This document shows, piece by piece, positions 1-8,388 of a DNA stretch of 64,000 nt. This DNA comes from Robertmurraya korlensis (lineage in GTDB: Bacteria > Bacillota > Bacilli > Bacillales > Cytobacillaceae). The translations under genes were made by a program, and so were the position numbers. Each line of letters starts with the position of its first letter. Position 1 is the first letter of the stretch. The stretch is from the NCBI RefSeq assembly GCF_023715225.1, contig NZ_JAMBNS010000014.1:46250-110249 (forward strand), written 5' to 3'. The notes under the pieces are model-generated. The model was given only the letters and a program-made list of their open reading frames with translations, searched no databases and was not told where the DNA came from.

Positions 1-236
1 TTATTCTGCGTAACGTAATGAATGAAGGTTACACTGGTGATGAGTTGGCAGACGAGTTTTCTCGCCGTGTCAAAGAGTATAATAAAGTTCTTGATCGTAG
101 GATTGAAGAGTTTCTAAATGATATGACAAGTGATACGGTGTCGGAGGCAAATGAAGGAGACGATTTTAATGGCCTCGACATATTCTTTAACACCGAAGAT
201 GGAGAAAATTCTGAAGCAATCCGAGAAAAAAAATAA
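1..236 (+). CDS. AbrB/MazE-type antitoxin, C-terminal part (gene starts before the window)
   Basis: This is the 3' part of a gene nearly identical to the antitoxin at 33960-34421; the DNA from base 1 aligns with 34187 onward with a few substitutions. Only the acidic C-terminal toxin-binding half is visible; the DNA-binding AbrB-like domain would lie upstream of the window. It ends in an acidic tail like the intact copy, and the toxin start overlaps its end. The toxin downstream is destroyed, so this antitoxin is an orphan or relic. A start at base 18 would be inside the gene and is not credible as the real start. Confidence 0.7.
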   Translation, partial: ILRNVMNEGYTGDELADEFSRRVKEYNKVLDRRIEEFLNDMTSDTVSEANEGDDFNGLDIFFNTEDGENSEAIREKK

Positions 237-270
237 GCATTTATATGAAGGGGAACCACCAACATTTTGA
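199..270 (+). pseudogene. truncated RelE/ParE-type toxin (5' end only)
   Basis: The ATG at 199 corresponds to the toxin start at 34384. The first 16 residues (MEKILKQ, then KKNKHLY) match the intact toxin with one change. Homology stops at about base 246, where a Tn3-family terminal repeat begins, and the frame then closes at 268-270. The toxin is certainly non-functional. The sequence shows the truncation directly; the cause, transposon insertion, is inferred from the adjacent repeat. Confidence 0.7.
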
Positions 271-288
271 CATAAAACCCACGCTAAG
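250..288. repeat. degenerate Tn3-family terminal inverted repeat (Tn4430-like)
   Basis: The segment starts GGGG and ends ACGCTAAG, with ACATTTTGAC in the middle. This matches the architecture of the 38-bp ends of Tn4430-type Tn3 elements (GGGGTACC at the outer end, CCACGCTAAG at the inner end), with one extra base. It sits exactly where the toxin homology ends, so it marks the left boundary of an old insertion. No matching right end was found nearby. Confidence 0.55.
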
Positions 289-301
289 CAAATTTCGACT
301 T

Positions 302-345
302 AAAAAAAGCCGATTTTTCCTACGCTAAGGAATCATCGGTTTTTA
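302..345 (-). terminator. intrinsic terminator of the adenylating-enzyme gene
   Basis: AAAGCCGAT at 306-314 pairs with ATCGGTTTT at 335-343 across a 20-nt loop. Read on the minus strand the stem is followed by a run of T. It lies about 55 bp beyond the stop codon of the minus-strand gene ending at 400. Confidence 0.6.
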
Positions 346-399
346 AGTCATTATTCTAGTCGTTTCATTCTGTATAAATCCAGATACATTACCATTTGG

Positions 400-1791
400 T
401 TATTCATGATAATCAACCCAAACATGCTGGTACTTTCCACTTTTAGGGTTCCTTTGTGGCAACTCATCCGATTTTTCTATTAACAGGTTAGTTAGTCCCT
501 GCGTTGCAAAGTAATCTAATAGGGCTTCTCTAACATTTTCCCAAACTTGATCTCTAAGATTACCCTCGTCCACTTCTAAACGTACTGTTAATTGATCTGG
601 TGCCGTTTGAATTAGTTGAAAACACCTTACGCCTGGTATTTCCTCCACAATGGTTTTGAGAGCCAAGGGCAGAATATGAACGATTTGACCGTTGGTAGAG
701 AATTTTAAAATGTCATCCGTTCTCCCTTCTACTTGAACGACCGGGAATGGTCTCCCGCATTTGCATGATTCTGGGGACATGATAACACGGTCAGTTAGTT
801 CATAACGAATAAGAGGCTGTATTCTGTTGGCCAGATTTGTAATTAGAACCGAATGAGATTGCTTCCCTGGTGGCACAGGTTGGTAATATTCATCTACTGG
901 TTCAAATATAATCCAATCTGTATTTACATGAAACTGACCTTCTTCACATTCGAAAGTCATGGCTGTTGCTTCTGTACCGCCGTAAAGATCTAGAACGCGA
1001 GCTTGGAAAACGGATCCTAGTTTCTCACGAACATTTGGATATAATTTTTCTCCCCCCAAAAGGATCGCTACAGGCTGAATATTTAACCGACCTGCTTTTT
1101 GTTCTTCTGCTAGAATTTCCATCGCTGTTGCATACCCCCCAATTAAAGCTGGTTGATATTCATTCAATTCTTTGACGAGCGTGGAAAGGGGGGATTGGAT
1201 AGAAAAAGCTCTTATTTTTCCGTTTGATGGTCGTTTTAAGCGTAGGCGTTCAGCAGTGGAGAATGCTGTAAAATGTCCAGCTGTAGAGCATACCGCTGCA
1301 TTTCGTCCACCTTTGGCTGCTACTTTCAATATGTCACTCCATTTTAATTTTGTTGTTCCGCGAATAGCCATCAATGTTTTCATGATAGTATCTGAATCTT
1401 TATCCTGAATAAAGATTCCAGGTACTCCAGTTGACCCTGAAGTGGTCGAAACCATATAGCGCCCTAAATAAAGATATCCAACTAATGACATATTTGACAC
1501 GAATTCCTTCACACCTTCTATGGTGATTTCTGGATCAGTTACCCAATCATTAAAATGGTCCATGAGTTCTGATTTGGTGACTGGAGGAATTTGCTGTAAG
1601 CTTGTAATCCGTTCAGGCAACTCGCTGTATTTTTGTGCGTAATATTGAGAGTTTGATCTTGCAAAATTAATAAGGTCAGCTAAACGAGATTGTTGCCGAG
1701 AGAGAACGTCTTCTGGTTTGCCTCGTTTAACCTTCCAGATTTCCATAACTGCTTTTAAAGGTGAGATATTCTCCATGTATGTCATTCCCAT
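400..1791 (-). CDS. PaaK-like AMP-forming acyl-CoA ligase / F390-synthetase-related protein
   Basis: 463 residues, typical length for the phenylacetate-CoA ligase / coenzyme F390 synthetase branch of the ANL adenylating enzymes. The AMP-binding loop is visible as STTSGSTGVPG (about residue 116). Further motifs are YGGTEATAMTFECEEG (about 270), which resembles the adenylate-binding segment, and YELTDRV. A CKCGRPFP segment precedes the GRTDDIL hinge before the C-terminal lid. The enzyme should activate a carboxylate as an acyl-AMP; the substrate cannot be told. It lies 93 bp downstream of a methyltransferase on the same strand and probably shares a transcript. ATG codons at 1791 and 1785 are both possible starts. 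PaaK-like proteins also occur in natural-product clusters, but no other pathway gene is visible here. Confidence 0.75.
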   Translation of the reverse strand: MGMTYMENISPLKAVMEIWKVKRGKPEDVLSRQQSRLADLINFARSNSQYYAQKYSELPERITSLQQIPPVTKSELMDHFNDWVTDPEITIEGVKEFVSNMSLVGYLYLGRYMVSTTSGSTGVPGIFIQDKDSDTIMKTLMAIRGTTKLKWSDILKVAAKGGRNAAVCSTAGHFTAFSTAERLRLKRPSNGKIRAFSIQSPLSTLVKELNEYQPALIGGYATAMEILAEEQKAGRLNIQPVAILLGGEKLYPNVREKLGSVFQARVLDLYGGTEATAMTFECEEGQFHVNTDWIIFEPVDEYYQPVPPGKQSHSVLITNLANRIQPLIRYELTDRVIMSPESCKCGRPFPVVQVEGRTDDILKFSTNGQIVHILPLALKTIVEEIPGVRCFQLIQTAPDQLTVRLEVDEGNLRDQVWENVREALLDYFATQGLTNLLIEKSDELPQRNPKSGKYQHVWVDYHE

Positions 1792-1884
1792 CTCTCTGTT
1801 TTAAAAATTTTATTGTCAGTACTATGGCCATTTAAAAATTACATGTACTAAAAATCAAAGAAGTCTAATAAAACATCAAACAGC

Positions 1885-2547
1885 TTATGGCTTAAAAGCT
1901 TTATATGCCCTTAGTGTGCCCGTAATAGTGGAAAATTGACCAGTTTCTTCAATTGAGACAAATCCAGTTTCTTTTAATAGATTAAGAATAATCCCTTTTA
2001 CATGATTTGAAGTTGTTTCAAACCCATCTAAAAATTGAATAGAGAAAAATGCAACTCGCATCAACCAATTTTGTGGCTTCTCAAAATCAATGATATGGAA
2101 TTGGCCACCAGATCTGAGTTTCCGATGGGCTTCTTCAAATGTTTTCTTTTTCATCTCCAGAGTTAAATGATGAATAAATAAACTTGTAAATATATGATGA
2201 AATACATTATTGGAAAAGGGAAGTTTATCAGAAAACCCTTCCTCAAAGGTAATATTATTAACTTGAGTTTCTTTAATTTTATCCTTAGCAATCGATAATA
2301 TTTCATGATCAGCATCGACTCCAATTACTTGCACACCAGGTTGTGATTGCTGTATTAAAAGTGCAAGTGTACCTGTACCGCAAGCTAAATCCATTATCGT
2401 TTCATTTGGTTGGAGAGTTGCTTGCTTAATTAAATGGGTTTTAAACTTTTTTTCTTGCATTCCCCATTGAATTAAAGGATCATAAAATCGAGTCATCCAA
2501 TGGTATTTCAGTGCAGGGATATATTCACCTTTCTTGTTTTTATCCAT
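1885..2547 (-). CDS. class I SAM-dependent methyltransferase
   Basis: 220 residues with a Rossmann methyltransferase core. Motif I is DLACGTGTLALL (about residue 54), and the acidic end of beta-2 is VIGVDADHEIL. The later segment HRKLRSGGQFHIIDFEKP resembles the post-core motif of UbiE/ubiquinone-type small-molecule methyltransferases. An AAGGG-type ribosome site precedes the ATG. It is upstream of and co-oriented with the adenylating enzyme, so the two may modify one small molecule; that is inference. Its 5' side ends about 60 bp from the left end of the large transposon. Confidence 0.75.
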   Translation of the reverse strand: MDKNKKGEYIPALKYHWMTRFYDPLIQWGMQEKKFKTHLIKQATLQPNETIMDLACGTGTLALLIQQSQPGVQVIGVDADHEILSIAKDKIKETQVNNITFEEGFSDKLPFSNNVFHHIFTSLFIHHLTLEMKKKTFEEAHRKLRSGGQFHIIDFEKPQNWLMRVAFFSIQFLDGFETTSNHVKGIILNLLKETGFVSIEETGQFSTITGTLRAYKAFKP

Positions 2548-2606
2548 TAAACATGCATCCCTTCATTCATAATAAATGACTTATGATTTTTGTTTTTTTA
2601 CTTAGA

Positions 2607-2644
2607 GGGGTAGCGTCAGGAAAATGCGAATTTACAACGCTAAG
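2607..2644. repeat. left 38-bp terminal inverted repeat of the Tn1546-like transposon
   Basis: The 38 bp start GGGGTAGCGTCAGGAAAATG and end ACAACGCTAAG. They match the inverse complement of 28923-28960 except at a few positions, and agree closely with the known Tn1546 end. The transposase gene begins to be read toward this end, with its stop 36 bp inside. Confidence 0.92.
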
Positions 2645-2680
2645 CCCATTTTCAAGACGATTCCCCCAGTTTTAACAACG

Positions 2681-5647
2681 TTAAGAAAGTTTCAATGGTC
2701 TTAAAGAATCTAACGAGACCATTTTCTCCGAATTAAAATGGTATTCTCCAAGTAAATTAATATGTTCCCAACCTAGAGGTGACATATGGTGCAATAATTC
2801 TTCATTAAAACTACCTGACCGTTTTTGATATTCAACTGCCTTTGTTAGATGTAAAGTATTCCAGATACTGATGGCATTGATAATTATGTTTAAGGCACTG
2901 GCCCTTTGCAATTGATGCTGTATGGTTCGTTCCCTAAGCTCACCTTGTTTTCCAAAGAAAATAGCCCTTGCCAATCCATTCATGGCTTCTCCTTTATTCA
3001 ATCCTCGTTGTATTTTTCTTCTTAATGATTCATCCGATATATAATTCAAAATAAAGATCGTTTTTTCTATTCGGCCTATCTCACGTAAGGCGGTAGCTAA
3101 GCTGTTTTGTCTTGAATAGGAACCTAGTTTCCCCATAATAAGGGATGCTGAAACTGTTCCTTCCCTTATAGAATGAGCTAATCGCAAAACATCTTCATAA
3201 TTTTCTTTAATGACCTTTGTATTTATTTGTCCACGTAAAATGGCTTCTAATTTTGGATACTCACTCGCTTTATCAATTGTAAATAATTTTGAGTCCGATA
3301 AATCTCTTATTCTTGGAGCAAATTTAAATCCTAATAAATGAGTCAGCCCAAATATTTGGTCTGTGTAACCGGCTGTGTCTGTGTAATGCTCTTCTATGTT
3401 TAGATCCGTCTCATGGTGCAACAAACCATCCAAAACATGAATCGCATCCCTTGAATTAGTATGAATAATCTTTGTGTAGTAAGAAGAAAATTGGTCACTA
3501 GTAAAACGGTAGATGGTGGCTCCCTTTCCAGTTCCATAATGTGGATTTGCATCTGCATGTAGTGATGAAACACCTAGCTGCATTCTCATACCATCTGACG
3601 AAGATGTTGTACCGTCGCCCCAATAGAAAGGCAATTGTAATTTGTGATGAAAATTTACTAATACGGCTTGGGCTTTATTCATTGCATCTTCATACATGCG
3701 CCATTGAGCTACATTGGCTAGTTGCTTATATGTAAGTCCGGGTGTGGCTTCGGCCATCTTGCTCAAACCAATATTCATTCCCATTCCTAAAAGGGCAGCC
3801 ATGATAATGATTGTTTCTTCCTTATCTGGTTTTCGATTATTAGATGCATGAGTGAATTGCTCATGAAATCCTGTTAAATGAGCAACATCCATAAGTAAAT
3901 CAGTTAATTTTATTCTTGGGAGCATCTGATACAGGCTTGCACTAAATTTTTTTGCTTCTTCTGGAACATCTTTTTCTAATCGTGCAATTGACAGCTTTCC
4001 TTTTTCAAGAGAAACCCCGTCTAACTTGTTGGAATTGGTAGCTAACCACTTTAACCTTTTGTTAAGGCTGCTGGTTCTCTCCGTCATATAATCCTCGAAT
4101 GATAAACTAACTGATAATCTTGTATTCTCCTTCGTTTGATTCCATGTATCTTCTGAAAACAAATATTCTTCAAAGTCTCTATATTGTCTGCTGCCAACAA
4201 TGGAAACATCTCCTGCCCTAACATGCTCCCGAAGTTCTGTTAAAACAGCCATTTCATAGTAATGACGATTGATTGTTGTACCATCATCCTCGTATAAATG
4301 CTTTTTCCAACGTTTTGAAATAAAATCCACAGGTGAGTCATCAGGCACTTTTCGCTTTCCGGATTCGTTCATTCCACGGATAATCTCAACAGCTTGTAAA
4401 AGTGGCTCATTTGCTTTTGTAGAATGAAATTCCAATACCCTTAATAGCGTTGGCGTATATTTTCTAAGTGAATAAAATCGTTTTTGCAGTAAGTCTAAAT
4501 AATCATAGTCGGCAGGGCGTGCAAGCTCCTGAGCTTCTTCGACCGAAGAGACAAAAGAATTCCATTCGATAACGGATTCTAAAACCTCAAAAACGTCTAA
4601 TTTTTCATGTTTTGCTTTGATTAAAGCTTGTCCGATGTTCGTAAAGTGTATAACTTTCTCATTCAGCTTTTTACCGTTTTGTTTCTGAATTTCCTCTTGA
4701 GCCTTACGGCCTTTTGATAACAGACTAAGTATTTGTCTATCATGAATTTCAAAAGCTTTATCCGTTAACTCTTGAGTAAGATGTAATAAATAGACGGTTA
4801 ATATCGAATATCGCTTATTTTCTTGAAAGTCACGGAATGCATATGGCTCATATCTTGAGCCTAAGCGAGATAGTTGTAACAGGCGATTGCGATGCAAATG
4901 ACTAATTTGTACCGTTTCTAATTCCATTCCTCGTATGTATTCGAGTCGTTCTATTACTTTTAGAAATGTTTCGGGTGAAGGATGACCCGGCGGTTCCTTT
5001 AACCAACCCAATATCGTTTTATTGGATTCGGATGGATGCTGCGAAGTAATGATCTCTTCAAGCTTTCCTTTTTGTTCATTTGTAAGAGATTGACTAACAG
5101 TATTAAACAGTTTCTTTTCAGCCATTGCCCTTGCCTCCCACACCATTCTTTCAAGTGTAGTAATAGCAGGCAGTATGATTTTGTTTTTTCTTAGAAAATC
5201 TATACATTCATGTAGTAGATGTATGGCATCGCCATTTTCAAAAGCTAATTGATGAAGATGCTTAAATGCTATTCGATATTCTCTTAGAGTAAAAGTTACA
5301 AAGTCGTATTCACTTCGAAGTTCTTTCAAATGATCCCAAAGTGTATTTTCTCTTTGAGGATAAAGACTAATCGAAGATGGAGTGGCACCGATTTGTTTCG
5401 ATATATAATGTATGACTGATTCCGGGATGCTTTTGATATGAGTGTATGGCCAACCGGGATACCGAAGAACAGCTAATTGAACTGCAAACCCTAAACGGTT
5501 TTCTTCTCTCCTTCGCTTATTAACTATTTCTAAATCCCGTTTGGAAAAAGTGAAGTAGGTCCCCAATATCCATTCATCTTCAGGGATTTGCATAAAATCC
5601 TGCCTCTGTTCCAGTGTAAGCAATTCTCTCCCTCTCGCAATTTTCAT
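2681..5647 (-). CDS. tnpA: Tn3-family transposase
   Basis: 988 residues, full length for Tn3-family TnpA (about 1000). The N-terminal region carries the DUF4158-type end-binding domain. The RNase H-like core shows the DDE triad: Asp in YWGDGTTSSSDG, Asp in HYTDTAGYTDQIFG, and Glu in LNKGEAMNGLARAIFFG. No frameshift or internal stop is present, so it could be active. It ends 36 bp inside the left inverted repeat and is divergent from tnpR, sharing the res-containing intergenic region. A 143-bp relic of a second, diverged tnpA lies at 9161-9303. Confidence 0.95.
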   Translation of the reverse strand: MKIARGRELLTLEQRQDFMQIPEDEWILGTYFTFSKRDLEIVNKRRREENRLGFAVQLAVLRYPGWPYTHIKSIPESVIHYISKQIGATPSSISLYPQRENTLWDHLKELRSEYDFVTFTLREYRIAFKHLHQLAFENGDAIHLLHECIDFLRKNKIILPAITTLERMVWEARAMAEKKLFNTVSQSLTNEQKGKLEEIITSQHPSESNKTILGWLKEPPGHPSPETFLKVIERLEYIRGMELETVQISHLHRNRLLQLSRLGSRYEPYAFRDFQENKRYSILTVYLLHLTQELTDKAFEIHDRQILSLLSKGRKAQEEIQKQNGKKLNEKVIHFTNIGQALIKAKHEKLDVFEVLESVIEWNSFVSSVEEAQELARPADYDYLDLLQKRFYSLRKYTPTLLRVLEFHSTKANEPLLQAVEIIRGMNESGKRKVPDDSPVDFISKRWKKHLYEDDGTTINRHYYEMAVLTELREHVRAGDVSIVGSRQYRDFEEYLFSEDTWNQTKENTRLSVSLSFEDYMTERTSSLNKRLKWLATNSNKLDGVSLEKGKLSIARLEKDVPEEAKKFSASLYQMLPRIKLTDLLMDVAHLTGFHEQFTHASNNRKPDKEETIIIMAALLGMGMNIGLSKMAEATPGLTYKQLANVAQWRMYEDAMNKAQAVLVNFHHKLQLPFYWGDGTTSSSDGMRMQLGVSSLHADANPHYGTGKGATIYRFTSDQFSSYYTKIIHTNSRDAIHVLDGLLHHETDLNIEEHYTDTAGYTDQIFGLTHLLGFKFAPRIRDLSDSKLFTIDKASEYPKLEAILRGQINTKVIKENYEDVLRLAHSIREGTVSASLIMGKLGSYSRQNSLATALREIGRIEKTIFILNYISDESLRRKIQRGLNKGEAMNGLARAIFFGKQGELRERTIQHQLQRASALNIIINAISIWNTLHLTKAVEYQKRSGSFNEELLHHMSPLGWEHINLLGEYHFNSEKMVSLDSLRPLKLS

Positions 5648-5696
5648 TCAGTATCATCCCATTTCCATAATTATTCAGTTAATTAGTTCAATTATA

Positions 5697-5722
5697 TATC
5701 AATAGAGTGTACTCTATTGATA
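5697..5722. promoter_or_regulatory. res subsite I (resolvase crossover palindrome)
   Basis: TATCAATAGAGT and ACTCTATTGATA form perfect 12-bp arms around a central GT, in the 147-bp gap between the divergent tnpA and tnpR genes. This is the expected place and symmetry for the crossover subsite of a Tn3-family resolution site. The palindrome should also overlap the tnpA and tnpR promoters. Further candidate subsites around 5755-5780 contain GTCTCATAAGACTTGTCTC. Confidence 0.65.
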
Positions 5723-5794
5723 CAAGTATAGTAGACTGATAAAATCATAGTTAAGAGTGTCTCATAAGACTTGTCTCAAAAACGAGGTGAAATT

Positions 5795-6370
5795 TTGCAG
5801 AAAATCGGTTATGTACGCGTCAGTTCGACTAGCCAAAATCCTTCAAGACAATTTCGGCAATTGAACGAAATTGGAATGGATATTATTTATGAAGAAAAAA
5901 CTTCAGGAGCCACAAAAGATCGTGAACAACTTCAAAAAATGTTAGAGGATTTACAGGAAGGTGACATTATTTATGTTACAGATTTAACTCGGATCACTCG
6001 AAGTACGCAAGATTTATTTGAATTGATTGATTTAATACGAAATAAAAAGGCAAGCTTAAAATCACTTAAGGATACATGGCTAGATTTATCAGAAGATAAT
6101 CCATATAGCCAATTCTTAATTACGGTAATGGCTGGTGTTAACCAATTAGAGCGAGACCTTATTCGTATGCGTCAGCGTGAAGGAATTGAGCTCGCAAAGA
6201 AAGAAGGGAAGTTTAAAGGACGGTTAAAGAAATATCATAAAAATCACGCAGGAATGAATTATGCAGTAAAGCTATATAAAGAAGGAAATATGACTGTAAA
6301 TCAAATTTGTGAAATTACAAATGTATCTAGAGCTTCTTTATATAGAAAGCTATCGGAAGGAAAAAAATAA
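5795..6370 (+). CDS. tnpR: Tn3-family serine resolvase
   Basis: 191 residues from a TTG start at 5795, chosen because GAGGTG lies 5 bp upstream and the protein then begins MQKIGYVRVSS, where the resolvase domain normally starts. The catalytic serine lies in YVRVSST (Ser10 or Ser11). The DLTRITRS segment and the arginine-rich LERDLIRMRQREGI helix are present. A C-terminal helix-turn-helix (NQICEITNVSRASLYR) follows. It would resolve cointegrates at the adjacent res site. A longer frame from 5771 has no ribosome site. Confidence 0.93.
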   Translation: MQKIGYVRVSSTSQNPSRQFRQLNEIGMDIIYEEKTSGATKDREQLQKMLEDLQEGDIIYVTDLTRITRSTQDLFELIDLIRNKKASLKSLKDTWLDLSEDNPYSQFLITVMAGVNQLERDLIRMRQREGIELAKKEGKFKGRLKKYHKNHAGMNYAVKLYKEGNMTVNQICEITNVSRASLYRKLSEGKK

Positions 6371-6489
6371 GCATTCATTACTTATATTAAAAATTTCCGG
6401 GGATTGTGAAACAACGTACCTAACCAAGCAGGCTATTTCTATAAGGAAGTATCAATATTTGTTTATCTAACTAGGCACGATCATCAAAG

Positions 6490-6527
6490 GGTTCCGAGTA
6501 CATTTTAACGGAGATATACGCTAAACT
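6490..6527. repeat. relic of a Tn3-family terminal repeat
   Basis: The 38-bp segment starts AGGGTTCCG, has ACATTTT at the centre and ends ACGCTAAA. About 21 of 38 positions agree with the Tn4430-type end, with both ends conserved. It lies just behind tnpR and could be an abandoned end of a smaller ancestral element. The match could partly be chance. Confidence 0.3.
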
Positions 6528-6565
6528 CAGATTTAAAGCAAGGCTGTATTTTCCGAGAACACTTT

Positions 6566-6609
6566 ATAAAAAACAACCTTAGTCAATCACAAACGAAGGT
6601 TGTTTTTAT
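6566..6609. terminator. bidirectional terminator between tnpR and a converging gene
   Basis: AAACAACCTT (6571-6580) pairs with AAGGTTGTTT (6596-6605), flanked by A-rich and T-rich tracts. It sits between tnpR (plus) and the minus-strand gene ending at 6625, so it can serve both. Confidence 0.65.
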
Positions 6610-6624
6610 AAAGTCATGGTCTAA

Positions 6625-7077
6625 TTAAAACAATTGCTGTCCCAAGAGCATACTTGAGACTGAAAAGGCACCAGCAGGTGGTAAAACATTAGTATATATG
6701 GGAGGTCCCAAACGGGGTGTAAAGGTTGTAGCAATCCAATTTCCATATTCACCAGCCAGCAAAGAGGGAGGTTTCATTATAAACCGTCCACTTAAAACGA
6801 AATGCCGAATGCTTATAGCGGTCTCATCAAATATTGTCAAGTTGCCAAAAAAGGAGGCATATGGTGAATCGAAACTTATTTGTTTAGCGCTTTCGTCCCA
6901 ATACCCATTAATCGGAATAGGTATACCACGAAAATTAACTGTACCTACTACTTTGTTGTCTACAATGGAATCAATGGTAAGTATACCTCTAATAATGGAT
7001 CTCCCCGCAATAGAAGCATCAATCCCCCATACGGATGGAAAGGGGATACTAACTTTTGCTGTCTTTGGAATTTTCAA
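6625..7077 (-). CDS. uncharacterised transposon-borne protein
   Basis: 150 residues from a TTG start with GGAGAGG placed 5-6 bp upstream on the minus strand. The composition is rich in beta-branched residues, glycine and proline, with repeated short segments such as IPFPSVWGID and FRGIPIPING. There are no cysteines, no signal peptide and no clear membrane helix, which suggests a beta-sheet-rich soluble or surface protein. No family was recognised. Since the rest of the cargo is sporulation-related, a spore role is plausible but unproven. Confidence 0.6.
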   Translation of the reverse strand: MKIPKTAKVSIPFPSVWGIDASIAGRSIIRGILTIDSIVDNKVVGTVNFRGIPIPINGYWDESAKQISFDSPYASFFGNLTIFDETAISIRHFVLSGRFIMKPPSLLAGEYGNWIATTFTPRLGPPIYTNVLPPAGAFSVSSMLLGQQLF

Positions 7078-7393
7078 AATTAACCTCTCCTTGATTATTT
7101 TATGTATGGATTGAGTTGTATTTAATCATAATCCTGTAGTAATGATACAGTATATGCACAGAGAATCACTTAGGTGTTTTGTTAAGAAAGAAGCATCAAT
7201 AATCAATCAGCCTACTGTCTAGATGAACAAGAGTTTGCCTGACCCACGAAAAATATGGAACATTAATTCCTGCTGCTCATACATATGGTCTCGCATTTGG
7301 AAAATTTCTTAGCTTTAAAATAAATCATCTGATTCAATGAAATGTAATGCCTATCATCACCTATTTTTATATGTACCTCAGACGAATACCTAT

Positions 7394-7420
7394 ACCTCCG
7401 TTACTCTTCGATCATATTGT
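7394..7420 (+). promoter_or_regulatory. possible mother-cell (sigma-E/sigma-K) promoter of the amidase gene
   Basis: CATATTGT at 7413-7420 fits the CATAnnnT -10 element of sigma-E/K promoters, with AC at 7394-7395 seventeen bases upstream as in sigma-K -35 regions. The start point would be within about 20 bp of the amidase ATG. Short consensus; tentative. Confidence 0.25.
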
Positions 7421-7441
7421 ATTTGTACGAGGTGGTGTAAA

Positions 7442-8140
7442 ATGTTTAAATTATATTTAGATCCTGGTCACGGGGGAGTGGACCCAGGAGCTATTGGCAA
7501 TGGGATGCAGGAAAAAGAAATTACCTTAAATATTTCCCATAGCATCCGAAATCTCTTGGAAAACCATTATGAAGGCCTGCAAATTAAAATGAGTAGAACA
7601 GCAGATATTACGCGCAGCTTGAAAGAACGTACAGATGATGCGAATGCTTGGGGTGCAGATTATTTTCTATCCATCCACGTTAATGCATTTAACGGTTCAG
7701 CTCATGGGTATGAAGATTATATTCATAACAGTTTGTCTGATTCATCGAGAACAGCGTTAATTCGGGACATTATGCATGAAGAAATTGTCAAAGTAAATAA
7801 CTTGCATAACCGTGGTAAAAAAAAGGCCGATTTCCATGTACTGCGAGAAACCAGAATGCCCGCTTTATTAACGGAGAACGGATTTATTGATCATGCAAGC
7901 GATGCCCAAAAATTAAGAGACCCGAATTGGCGGCAAGCGGTTGCCCAAGGGCATGTTAATGGGTTAGCACGCGCGTTTAATTTGAAGAGAAAATCGACTA
8001 ATCTGAAAAGCAATATGGCTATTAAACGTGTAATTGTTGACGGTGTGCAAGTAGGGGCTTACGCAGAAGAAGAAAATGTGTTGAGAACTGTACAACGCAA
8101 CCTGAGAACAGCACAAAGGATTATTATTGAAAATGTGTAG
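7442..8140 (+). CDS. N-acetylmuramoyl-L-alanine amidase (Amidase_3)
   Basis: 232 residues from ATG 7442, preceded by GAGGTGG. The family signature is clear. DPGHGGVDPGA (residues 6-16) supplies the first zinc-ligand histidine, the E in QEKEITLN the second ligand, and SIHVNAFNGSAHG the third. TENGFIDH holds the catalytic glutamate. The enzyme cleaves the amide between muramic acid and the stem peptide. There is no signal peptide, as in several spore-associated amidases that act after mother-cell lysis or at germination. A basic 50-residue C-terminal extension follows the catalytic domain. A frame from 7337 exists but lacks a ribosome site. Confidence 0.9.
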   Translation: MFKLYLDPGHGGVDPGAIGNGMQEKEITLNISHSIRNLLENHYEGLQIKMSRTADITRSLKERTDDANAWGADYFLSIHVNAFNGSAHGYEDYIHNSLSDSSRTALIRDIMHEEIVKVNNLHNRGKKKADFHVLRETRMPALLTENGFIDHASDAQKLRDPNWRQAVAQGHVNGLARAFNLKRKSTNLKSNMAIKRVIVDGVQVGAYAEEENVLRTVQRNLRTAQRIIIENV

Positions 8141-8224
8141 TTTCGTTGGGAAAACGGTTGCTTGACTGCGAGCACGTTAAAGTTTTATCAAAATGGATAG
8201 CTAGGCTGGATGAACAAAATATAC

Positions 8225-8261
8225 GCTAAGCCTTTGTCGTGACGGGCTTAGCATTTTTTTC
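8225..8261 (+). terminator. intrinsic terminator downstream of the amidase
   Basis: GCTAAGCC at 8225-8232 pairs with GGCTTAGC at 8245-8252, followed by seven T. It lies about 85 bp after the amidase stop. Confidence 0.75.
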
Positions 8262-8388
8262 TTGCTCTAAGTTGGTCCGGCCGATATAAGCCAGGACTAG
8301 CTTAATATCAGATGAATAGAACGAAGTTGTTGAGGGAATTATAGCTCATGATGTTTCTATTTCCAATTGTTGGATTTGAGGTGAGTTT

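Noticed and set aside
966..1408. Open frames on the plus strand inside the PaaK-like gene (69 and 78 codons)
   Set aside because: They are shadows of the well-supported minus-strand gene; no ribosome sites and no recognisable protein.
6698..7114. 138-codon plus-strand frame opposite the 6625-7077 gene
   Set aside because: The minus-strand frame has a proper GGAGAGG site and converges on a terminator; the plus frame has neither.
8186..8230. Segment ending in ATACGCTAAG before the amidase terminator, resembling a transposon end
   Set aside because: The outer GGGG half is not present and the CGCTAAG is part of the terminator stem.
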